Source: a virus. From it: a stretch of DNA of 30,447 nucleotides. The DNA is taken from the IMG/VR virus record IMGVR_UViG_3300044568_000752, positions 1-30,447 of that record; one strand, written 5' to 3'. Below, in pieces: positions 22,458 through 29,380 of the stretch. Both the position numbers and the translations under genes were made by a program. Numbering within the stretch: the stretch's first letter is position 1; the number at the start of each line of letters is the position of its first letter. The notes under the pieces are model-generated. The model was not told where the DNA came from and made no database searches. It saw nothing but the letters and a program-made list of their open reading frames with translations.

Positions 22458-22781
22458 ATGGCAACAACAATTAACTGGACTATCTCGCAGTTAGACTGCA
22501 AACCTCAAGAAGATGGCTTGACCGATGTGGTCGTAACCGCCCATTGGCAATGCACAGGCGTGGATGGGGAGTTTTCTTCTCAGGTTTATGGCACAGCTGG
22601 GTTTACTTACACCCCAGGAGACCCTTTCACCCCCTACGCAGAATTAACCCAAGAGCAAGTATTAGACTGGTGTTATGCAAATGGCGTAGACAAAGATGCG
22701 ACCGAAGCGAATGTAGAAGCGCAGATTGAAGCGCAAATTAACCCACCAGTGGTCACGCCTCCACTGCCATGGGCTTCTTAA
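22458..22781 (+). CDS. Small protein, DUF7936-like
   Basis: This 107-residue protein contains INWTISQLDCKPQEDGLTDVV, VTAHWQCTGVDGEFSSQVYG, DPFTPYAELTQEQVLDWCYA and a Pro-rich tail. I recall this pattern as DUF7936, a small phage family often next to fibre genes; the number is from memory. A role in fibre assembly is suggested only by position. AAGGAG precedes the ATG. It contains three Cys and two Trp-rich motifs, no membrane segment. Confidence 0.65.
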   Translation: MATTINWTISQLDCKPQEDGLTDVVVTAHWQCTGVDGEFSSQVYGTAGFTYTPGDPFTPYAELTQEQVLDWCYANGVDKDATEANVEAQIEAQINPPVVTPPLPWAS

Positions 22782-22805
22782 CAGGCGTATTTTTAGGAGA
22801 TTAAC

Positions 22806-23015
22806 ATGGGCGAAAAACAAGCGAAACCCATTACGATTGACGGAATTGAGTACGACACGAATGACTTTACCGAGGAGCAAATCATCTTGACAAACCATTG
22901 TCTTGACCTTGACCGCAAGCTGGCTTCTACGCAGTTCCAAGCACAGCAACTTCAGGTTGGAAAAGACGCATTTGTAAAGATGTTAAAAGAGTCTTTGGAA
23001 CAACCTAAAGGATAG
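22806..23015 (+). CDS. Small helical protein, DUF6447-like
   Basis: A 69-residue protein that begins with ITIDGIEYDTNDFTEEQIIL and continues as one long helix (DRKLASTQFQAQQLQVGKDA, then FVKMLKESLEQ), probably a coiled coil. This resembles what I know as DUF6447 in phages. I see no other motif. Next to a fibre protein, it might be an assembly chaperone. AGGAG lies six bases before the ATG; the next gene starts two bases after its stop. Confidence 0.6.
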   Translation: MGEKQAKPITIDGIEYDTNDFTEEQIILTNHCLDLDRKLASTQFQAQQLQVGKDAFVKMLKESLEQPKG

Positions 23016-23017
23016 TA

Positions 23018-23731
23018 ATGTTTGCTGACATCCCATTTGCTGGCGCCCCGTTTGCCTCGCTAGGTGGGACGAATGTAGCTGTTGCTTTAACTGGCGTTAC
23101 TGCGGTAGGTCAAGTAGGGGATGTCTCGGTTCAGGGCGATGCCAATCTTAATTTAACGGGTGTTTCTGCCGTAGGTCAGGTTGGTAATGTCATTGTAGAG
23201 GCTAGTGCTAATGCTCCTGTAACGGGCGTTTATAGCCCAGTATTGTTAGGCACGGTAGATGTCCAAACCGACCAAATTATTGATGTTACTGGGGTGTACG
23301 CTGTAGGGCGCATTGGTAACGTAGACGTTCAGGCTGGTGCAGTCGTTACGGTTACTGGGGTGGCTGCTATCGGGGTTACTGGCTCGGTAACGGTTACGGG
23401 TAGCGTAGTTGTAGACCTGACTGGAGTTTATGCAGTAGGACGACTAGGTAATGTGGATGTATCTGGCGGTGCAACAGTCTTTGTCACGGGCGTGTATGCG
23501 GTAGGTGTAATAGGCAACGTCTCAGTCTCAGGCAATGCTGTAGTAAACGTGACAGGCGTTCGGGCTGTTGTTAAACTTAAGGTTGTAAACGTTTGGGGTG
23601 ACATTAATACCGATCAGATACCTAACTGGGCGCCAATCGTACCTGGTGCTGGTTCTGGATGGACGGAGATTACCCCAAGCCAAAGTCCAAATTGGACGCC
23701 AGTATTAGTGCCTTCGGGCTTTGATAATTAA
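23018..23731 (+). CDS. Beta-repeat virion protein
   Basis: This 237-residue protein is almost entirely eight 22-residue repeats (residues 24-199) of the form (L/V)TGVYAVGRIGNVDVQAGA, with no insertions or deletions. The final 38 residues contain IPNWAPIVPGAG and SPNWTPVLVPSG, a paired PNW motif. Regular short beta repeats suggest a beta-solenoid or trimeric shaft. I have seen similar repeat proteins in environmental phage tails, but know no function. It sits between two fibre-type genes and starts two bases after the previous stop with AAAGGA upstream. Confidence 0.7.
   Translation: MFADIPFAGAPFASLGGTNVAVALTGVTAVGQVGDVSVQGDANLNLTGVSAVGQVGNVIVEASANAPVTGVYSPVLLGTVDVQTDQIIDVTGVYAVGRIGNVDVQAGAVVTVTGVAAIGVTGSVTVTGSVVVDLTGVYAVGRLGNVDVSGGATVFVTGVYAVGVIGNVSVSGNAVVNVTGVRAVVKLKVVNVWGDINTDQIPNWAPIVPGAGSGWTEITPSQSPNWTPVLVPSGFDN
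23087..23614 (+). repeat. Eight in-frame 66-bp repeats
   Basis: Eight units of exactly 66 bp code for 22-residue blocks TGV.AVG..GNV.V. The register is kept from first to last. The eighth copy is degenerate (TGVRAVVKLKVVNVWGD). DNA identity between units is moderate, so this is an old coding repeat. Confidence 0.9.
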
Positions 23732-23740
23732 GGACATATT

Positions 23741-25012
23741 ATGGCAAGTACATTCTCACCAACCCTACGCTTAGAGCTAATTGGCGATGGCGATCAGTCA
23801 GGTATTTGGGGGCAAACTACCAATACAAACCTAGGCACACTGCTAGAACAGTCTATTACTGGCGTGGTGTCTATTACCATGGTCGATGCCAACTACACGC
23901 TGACAAACTTTAACGGTGTATCCGATGAAGCCCGCAACGCTGTTCTGGTGGTAGGTGGTACAAATGCTGCAGTGCGGGATATTATTGCTCCACTGGTTGA
24001 GAAGCTATACGTAGTCAGAAACAGTACATCTGGTGGGTTTGCTATTAATATCCGTGCGGCTAGTGGCTCATCTGTATCCGTGCCTAACGGTGCAACAGTT
24101 TGGGTTTACTGCGATGGTACTAACTTTAACGCTATTAATACCGAGTCTGTAGGCAATTTTGAAGTCAACGGTAACTTAACCGTTACTGGCAATACTAATG
24201 CCGTAGCGGCTACCTATACTGGTAACGTAGTAGCCCTAAACTACTCAACAGCTGGTAATGTCTCTGCAACTGGTAATGTCACCGCCACAGGAAACGCAAC
24301 CGCAGCCAACTTTATTGGTGCTGGATTAACCATTACTTCTATCAACGCATCCAACATCTCGGCGGGTACGATTGCTAATGCCAGAACAACCGCTTCTAGT
24401 GCCAACGGCGCATCAACAATTGTTACTAGAGATTCCAACGGAGACTTTAGTGCCAGAACCATTACGGCTAACTTAACAGGTACGGCTTCTAGTGCTACCA
24501 ACGCCACTAACGCCACTAACGCTACTTTTGCAACATCCCCAGCGTCTGGTGGGTCATTTATTACCTCAAGCAATATCGGTAGCCAATCCGTTGCCTTTGC
24601 TACAAACGCCACGAATGCCACTAATGCTACAAACGCTGTGAATGCTACAAACGCAACAACCGCAACAAACGCTACGCAGTTTCAAGGTAAAACTAAACTA
24701 GGTCTTGGTATTACTGGTGAAATTTGGAACGACGTAACAGGCTCTAGATCATTAGGGACTAGCTACACAAACACTTATGGTTATCCGATTATGATTTCTG
24801 TTACCACTGGCGCAGCGTCTGGTGCTGACGGTAATAAACAAATTAACCTTTACGTAAATGGTGTATTAGTTTATAACTTTGGATTTTATTCAACTACAGG
24901 TAATAACACTCCTGGGGCGCAAGCTATTGTCCCTCCTGGGCAAACTTATTCTGTCGATAACAGTGGTAGTAGTGTAACTATTGGACTTAATACTTGGTTT
25001 GAACTTTATTAA
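23741..25012 (+). CDS. Tail fibre/appendage protein with NAT repeats
   Basis: The 423-residue protein starts with an attachment domain TFSPTLRLELIGDGDQSGIW GQTTNTNLGTLLEQ, common in tail appendage proteins. Residues ~200-245 have one copy of the INASNISAGTIANARTT block also found in the fibre at 15895-17961. Then come two tracts of Asn-Ala-Thr triplets, and a C-terminal globular part from about residue 320 (LGLGITGEIWNDVTGSRSLG), possibly the receptor-binding tip. Shared segments indicate exchange between appendage genes. AAGGA precedes the ATG. Confidence 0.75.
   Translation: MASTFSPTLRLELIGDGDQSGIWGQTTNTNLGTLLEQSITGVVSITMVDANYTLTNFNGVSDEARNAVLVVGGTNAAVRDIIAPLVEKLYVVRNSTSGGFAINIRAASGSSVSVPNGATVWVYCDGTNFNAINTESVGNFEVNGNLTVTGNTNAVAATYTGNVVALNYSTAGNVSATGNVTATGNATAANFIGAGLTITSINASNISAGTIANARTTASSANGASTIVTRDSNGDFSARTITANLTGTASSATNATNATNATFATSPASGGSFITSSNIGSQSVAFATNATNATNATNAVNATNATTATNATQFQGKTKLGLGITGEIWNDVTGSRSLGTSYTNTYGYPIMISVTTGAASGADGNKQINLYVNGVLVYNFGFYSTTGNNTPGAQAIVPPGQTYSVDNSGSSVTIGLNTWFELY
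24490..24675 (+). repeat. Asn-Ala-Thr triplet repeat tracts
   Basis: Within the appendage gene, two tracts code for runs of NAT/NAV/TAT triplets: SATNATNATNATFATS, then after a ~25-residue break FATNATNATNATNAVNATN. The codons vary (AAC/AAT, GCC/GCT, ACT/ACC/ACG), so this is a protein-level repeat, not a simple slippage tract. Confidence 0.8.
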
Positions 25013-25021
25013 GGAACCAAC

Positions 25022-25231
25022 ATGATTAAAACTATTCAAGATTCCATGGACGGTGGTGAGTTCAAGCCACGCCATACGATTGAGATTTACTGTCCAAACT
25101 GTGGGCGTGATGTAGACGAACTTGAGTTAAAAATGCAAGTCTGCAGTGACTGTGGTCATAGCCTAGCTGAACCAGAAAAGCATGTAGCTATCGTGGTAGC
25201 CAATATGTCGTTTGGTGGTTCAACACTCTGA
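25022..25231 (+). CDS. Small zinc-ribbon protein
   Basis: The 69-residue protein holds C24-P-N-C27-G and C41-S-D-C44-G, a rubredoxin-like zinc ribbon, flanked by strands. No other motif is visible. It is the second four-cysteine ribbon in the late region. It sits just ahead of the lysis genes. AAGGA precedes the ATG by six bases. A role in late gene control or as a small structural protein are both possible; nothing in the sequence decides. Confidence 0.65.
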   Translation: MIKTIQDSMDGGEFKPRHTIEIYCPNCGRDVDELELKMQVCSDCGHSLAEPEKHVAIVVANMSFGGSTL

Positions 25232-25249
25232 GGCAAAGAACAGTGAGAT

Positions 25250-25702
25250 ATGTCAGACGAACTCGGTTTATCGGCTGGTGCCAAGGGGATCAGCGAAGGG
25301 ATTAAGACTGGGCGTGAGGCTGGGCGAGAGATTGGCAAGAACATCGAGGATGTTCAGAAAGAGGCAGTAGATGTAGCGAAGGAACGGGCAAATGCCAAGA
25401 TTCGTGAGCGCAGAGAAGCAGAGTTAAGAAAAGAACGGGCAATATTTAAAGCTCTTGAGGAGTACAAGCACCGAAAGAAGATTTCGGACGAGGAGTATAA
25501 GTTACGTGTTGATTTTATCAAGCAGTACGGCACCAAGGAGTGGCAGAAGCTGATAGACATCAAGACGGAGATTGAGAAGCTGGAAAAAGAAGACCGCAAG
25601 TATTTTGATGCGGAGTTGGCAAAAGTTAAATGGGTGCAGTTTTGGTGCTTTTTAGTAGCTGCCTGGATTGCTTATTACATAGTATGGGGGAGTAAAAAAT
25701 AA
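25250..25702 (+). CDS. Coiled-coil protein with C-terminal membrane anchor
   Basis: The 150-residue protein has a Gly/Lys-rich start, then a long charged helix (about 31-125, KEAVDVAKERANAKIRERRE ... KTEIEKLEKEDRKYFDAELA) and one C-terminal membrane segment (128-146, WVQFWCFLVAAWIAYYIVW). It immediately precedes the holin, with one shared base, so it probably belongs to the lysis module, perhaps as an inner-membrane spanin-like or holin-control protein. A classic spanin would have the anchor at its N-terminus, so this is uncertain. The ribosome site is weak. Confidence 0.6.
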   Translation: MSDELGLSAGAKGISEGIKTGREAGREIGKNIEDVQKEAVDVAKERANAKIRERREAELRKERAIFKALEEYKHRKKISDEEYKLRVDFIKQYGTKEWQKLIDIKTEIEKLEKEDRKYFDAELAKVKWVQFWCFLVAAWIAYYIVWGSKK

Positions 25703-26205
25703 TGGATACGTTACTAAACATACTAAAAGGCGTTGCTCCTGCTCTAGCAACTGCTGTGGCTGGCCCTGCTGGTGGCGCTGCTGTAGGTTGGATAGCCTCA
25801 AAACTTGGTATTCCTGATGACACCATAGAAGGTGTTACAAAGGCGCTTACAGGCAATCCTGAGATGGCTATGAAGTTAAAAGAGCTTGACCTTGAGTATG
25901 CCAAGTTAGAAGTACAAGACCGTGATTCAGCAAGACAAGCCTATGCTGCGGTAGCGACCAGTGAAAATGCGTCAGGCCTTGAAAAGGTTGTTGTTCCTGT
26001 ACTTGCCTTGGGAGTTGTAGGTCTAGCCTTTACCCTAATCGGGATCTTAATGTTTGTAAATACTCCTACCGACCAACAACAAATCATTATTTTTGCCCTT
26101 GGTTTTATTACCAGTGCAGCTGGTCAAGTGCTGTCGTTTTACTTTGGATCAAGTCAAGGTAGTAAAGATAAGACCAAAGAAATAGAAAAAATGCTTACAA
26201 AGTAG
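25702..26205 (+). CDS. Holin (3TM type)
   Basis: The 167-residue protein begins with a hydrophobic Ala/Gly-rich segment (LLNILKGVAPALATAVAGPA GG, about 4-33), a hydrophilic middle, and two clear membrane segments at about 97-118 and 126-148, with a basic tail (KDKTKEIEKMLTK). This matches 3TM holins of GTA and phages, which release endolysin through the inner membrane. It lies directly before the endolysin gene and shares one base with the stop of the preceding gene. GGGGGAG upstream could serve as ribosome site. Confidence 0.8.
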   Translation: MDTLLNILKGVAPALATAVAGPAGGAAVGWIASKLGIPDDTIEGVTKALTGNPEMAMKLKELDLEYAKLEVQDRDSARQAYAAVATSENASGLEKVVVPVLALGVVGLAFTLIGILMFVNTPTDQQQIIIFALGFITSAAGQVLSFYFGSSQGSKDKTKEIEKMLTK

Positions 26206-26215
26206 GAATATACGC

Positions 26216-26809
26216 ATGCTTGAATCCCAACTATTAGCCCTTGGTATTGATGGTAAGTGGCTTGAACCACTGAAAGAGACTTTTGAGAAATACGGCATTG
26301 ATACGGCTAAGCGTCAGGCAGCCTTTATTGGGCAGTGCATGCACGAGTCTGGTGGCTTTAAGCTCCTTGAAGAGAACCTAAACTACAGTGCCAAGGCGTT
26401 GATGGCTACATGGCCCTCTAGATTCCCAACGGAAGAAATGGCAAACCAGTATGCCCGTAACCCTGAAAAGATTGCCAATAAGGTGTACGGTGGGCGCATG
26501 GGCAACGGCACAGAAGAAACGGGTGAAGGCTGGAAGTACCGTGGTCGTGGTATTAAACAACTGACTGGCAAAGAGAATTATGACCGATGTGGATCTGGTC
26601 TGGGTGTGGATCTTGTCGGCAATCCTGATTTGCTGTTGGAGCCTAAATATGCGGCTCTAAGCGCTGGGTGGTTTTGGAACAAACATAACCTTAATGACTT
26701 GGCAGATAAGGCAGATATTGAGACAATGACAAAGAGAATTAACGGAGGTTTACTTGGCTTAGATGCTAGGAAAGCCGCTATCCAGAAAGCCGAATCCGTA
26801 TTAGGGTAA
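26216..26809 (+). CDS. Endolysin, glycoside hydrolase family 19
   Basis: This 197-residue enzyme cuts peptidoglycan and belongs to the chitinase/lysozyme fold of GH19. Glu44 in FIGQCMHESGGF is the likely general acid, and Glu53 (EENLNYS) the likely second acidic residue. YRGRGIKQLTGKENY (108-122) is the characteristic substrate-cleft motif. The end, TKRINGGLLGLDARKA, is also typical. No signal peptide is seen, so it depends on the holin encoded just upstream. It is one domain with no wall-binding module, which fits a Gram-negative host. Confidence 0.9.
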   Translation: MLESQLLALGIDGKWLEPLKETFEKYGIDTAKRQAAFIGQCMHESGGFKLLEENLNYSAKALMATWPSRFPTEEMANQYARNPEKIANKVYGGRMGNGTEETGEGWKYRGRGIKQLTGKENYDRCGSGLGVDLVGNPDLLLEPKYAALSAGWFWNKHNLNDLADKADIETMTKRINGGLLGLDARKAAIQKAESVLG

Positions 26810-26812
26810 ATC

Positions 26813-29035
26813 ATGCCATTACAGAAATTGCAGTTCCGCCCAGGAATTAACCGAGAAGGTACCGATTACTCCAACGAGGGCGGCTGGTACGCATGTGATA
26901 AAGTGCGGTTTCGCTCTGGCTTCCCTGAAAAAATTGGTGGTTGGATTCGGCTATCAAACGAAACCTTCTTAGGTGTTTGCCGTGCGTTATGGAACTGGAT
27001 CACGCTAGACGGCTCAAATTTATTAGGTGTTGGCACTAACTTAAAGTACTACATTGAAGAAGGCGGCGACTACAACGACATCACCCCAATACGCATTACG
27101 TTTACCGCTAATACTTCACCAAATACGGTTAACTGTATTGCTACTACTAACGGGTCAAATGTTGTTACGGTGACTATTATTGGCTACGGCGGCTTAACTA
27201 ATGACTTTGTAACCATATCAGGCGCTAATGCTATTGGTTCGATTACTGCTTCTGACTTAAATCAAGAGCATCAGATTACTTATATTGACACTAGCAGCTT
27301 TAGTTTTGTGGTGGCAAACACGGCGAATACAACCGTGGCTGCTGGCGGCGGGAACACCATTAACGCTGCTTTTCAAATCCAGACTGGCTTGGATGTGTTT
27401 ATTCAAGGTACTGGCTGGGGTGCTGGTACTTGGCCTTCTTATATTACAACCACGCTAACTAACCCGTTTACTTCAACAATCGGGACTACGACCGTCACAG
27501 TTACACAGACAGCGCACGGTTTAAGTAACGGTAACTATGTAGCGTTTAACAGCATCTCTGGCAACGTATGCGGCATCGCAGCAGCGCCGATTACTAAAGC
27601 TTTTCCTATCACGGTGGTTAACGCAAATGCCTACACCTTTTCTACTGTTATTGGCTCTAACACTTACACTACTAGCTCTGCAGGCCCTACTGGAGGGACT
27701 GTTGTAGTTTCTACCCCTGTGGCTCCTGTCCGAGGGTGGGGCGCAGCTGCTGATGTGGGTATTGGTCAGCAATTAAGATTGTGGACAAACGACAACTTTG
27801 GTGAAGATTTAATTATTGCCCCCCGTGGCGGCGCTATTTATTACTGGGATGCGACTCTTGGTATTTCATCACGGGCGGTAGAATTAAGCACTTTAGCTTC
27901 GGGCGCAACAGTTCCAGGCACTGCCTATACTTATGCGGACTTTGTACCCAATAGAACTAATCAGGTTATTGGGTCGTCAATTCAACGATTTGTTATTGCG
28001 TTTGGCTCTAATCCTTACGATCCAACCGATCCCAATAATACGTTTGACCCCTTATTAGTACGCTGGTCAGATCAAGAAGATCCTTTTATGTGGGTCCCAG
28101 AAGCTACCAACCAGTCGGGTGAATACCGCTTAAATATCGGCTCATTCATTATGTGTGCTGAGTCTACCCGCCAAGAGATTCTGGTTTGGTCGGACGCTGC
28201 TATTTACTCCATGCAATACCTTGGGCCACCATATATCTGGGGTTTCCAGCTGTTGCAAGACAATATATCTGTGATGGGGCCAAACGCCACAATTACGATT
28301 AACAACGTAACTTACTGGATGGGTACAGATAAGTTCTTCATGTACTCTGGTCGTGTTGAAACCCTACCTTGCGCTATCTGGCAGTACATATTTAATGACA
28401 TTAATAAAGACCAAGCCTTTCAAGTTGTTGCTGGATCGAACGAACGCTATAGCGAAGTCTGGTGGTTCTACTGCTCGCAAAACAGTAACGTCATTGATAA
28501 GTATGTCGTATACAACTACCTTGAGCGTACATGGGCGTATGGCACTATGGAGCGTAGTTTCTGGCTAGATTCGCCATTACGCCAATACCCAATGGCTGCC
28601 GATGTATTAAATAACAGAATCCTGTATCACGAAGCCGCAGTAGATGACGTATCTGGACTAACCCCTGTGCCAATCGAGGCGTATATACAATCCTCAGACT
28701 TTGACATTGGTGATGGGCATAACTTTGGCTTTGTATGGCGCATACTACCCGACATTACGTTTAACGGCTCTAATGTTAACCAGCCCAAAGTAACCATGAC
28801 GGTTCGCCCCCGTAGAAACTCAGGAACTAACTACGGAGTAGCAGATTCGCCAGAAGTAGATAGCGCTCAAAACTACACAAGCCAACGCAACTATGACGTG
28901 CAGTTATTTGATGGTCAGGTATATACCCGCCTACGGGGTCGCCAGATGGCGTTCAGAATTACTTCAACCGATTTAGGTGTAGCGTGGCAGCTTGGTACTC
29001 CTCGCATAGATATCAGAAATGACGGTCGCAGATGA
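26813..29035 (+). CDS. Tail nozzle / P22 gp10-like protein
   Basis: The 740-residue protein starts LQKLQFRPGINREGTDYSNE GGWYACDKVRFRSGFPEKIG, the standard N-terminus of P22 gp10 and T7 gp12-type nozzle proteins. The body contains QVIGSSIQRFVIAFG, RWSDQEDPFMWVPE, VWSDAAIYSMQYLG and YNYLERTWAYG, which fit beta-propeller blades. Two beta inserts at about 117-172 and 225-285 (HGLSNGNYVAF ... FPITVVNANAYTF) break the core and match the module in the two paralogues at 9999-10988. It closes the tail tip and binds fibres. The start is three bases after the endolysin stop. Confidence 0.85.
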   Translation: MPLQKLQFRPGINREGTDYSNEGGWYACDKVRFRSGFPEKIGGWIRLSNETFLGVCRALWNWITLDGSNLLGVGTNLKYYIEEGGDYNDITPIRITFTANTSPNTVNCIATTNGSNVVTVTIIGYGGLTNDFVTISGANAIGSITASDLNQEHQITYIDTSSFSFVVANTANTTVAAGGGNTINAAFQIQTGLDVFIQGTGWGAGTWPSYITTTLTNPFTSTIGTTTVTVTQTAHGLSNGNYVAFNSISGNVCGIAAAPITKAFPITVVNANAYTFSTVIGSNTYTTSSAGPTGGTVVVSTPVAPVRGWGAAADVGIGQQLRLWTNDNFGEDLIIAPRGGAIYYWDATLGISSRAVELSTLASGATVPGTAYTYADFVPNRTNQVIGSSIQRFVIAFGSNPYDPTDPNNTFDPLLVRWSDQEDPFMWVPEATNQSGEYRLNIGSFIMCAESTRQEILVWSDAAIYSMQYLGPPYIWGFQLLQDNISVMGPNATITINNVTYWMGTDKFFMYSGRVETLPCAIWQYIFNDINKDQAFQVVAGSNERYSEVWWFYCSQNSNVIDKYVVYNYLERTWAYGTMERSFWLDSPLRQYPMAADVLNNRILYHEAAVDDVSGLTPVPIEAYIQSSDFDIGDGHNFGFVWRILPDITFNGSNVNQPKVTMTVRPRRNSGTNYGVADSPEVDSAQNYTSQRNYDVQLFDGQVYTRLRGRQMAFRITSTDLGVAWQLGTPRIDIRNDGRR

Positions 29036-29331
29036 CAATTGAAAGAAACGTTCCACTTCGCCCGCCAAAAGCGCCTAACCTGCTGGTAGCACCAGTAGAC
29101 TATCGTCAGCAATATCAAGACCAATTAAACAATGCTCTGCGTCTGTACTTCAACCAAATTGATAACTTTGCTCAAGCCCTTTACATACCTTCTTCTGGCA
29201 CAACTGCAAATAGACCAACCGATAGAGTTCAAATAGGACAATATTACTTTGATACTGATTTGGGTTCTACTGGACTACCTATTTGGTATGACGGAACAAA
29301 CTGGATAGATGCCACTGGAACTGTGGTTTAA
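29032..29331 (+). CDS. Small protein after nozzle
   Basis: This 99-residue protein has a Pro-rich start (RNVPLRPPKAPNLLVAPVDY), a helix YRQQYQDQLNNALRLYFNQI and a beta end (GQYYFDTDLGSTGLPIWYDG TNW). I know it as a standard neighbour of gp10-like nozzle genes in environmental podoviruses. It may bind the nozzle or the fibres; the YFDT...G.PIWYDGTNW ending is common in fibre-linked proteins. It starts inside the nozzle stop (ATGA overlap). Confidence 0.65.
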   Translation: MTIERNVPLRPPKAPNLLVAPVDYRQQYQDQLNNALRLYFNQIDNFAQALYIPSSGTTANRPTDRVQIGQYYFDTDLGSTGLPIWYDGTNWIDATGTVV

Positions 29332-29380
29332 AAAGCAATGACATGATAAACTTCCTTAAAATCAACCCCATGAGGCATTT

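Noticed and set aside
23087-23614. CRISPR array
   Set aside because: The regular units are in-frame coding repeats without constant direct repeats and variable spacers; the same holds for the fibre repeats at 16981-17835.
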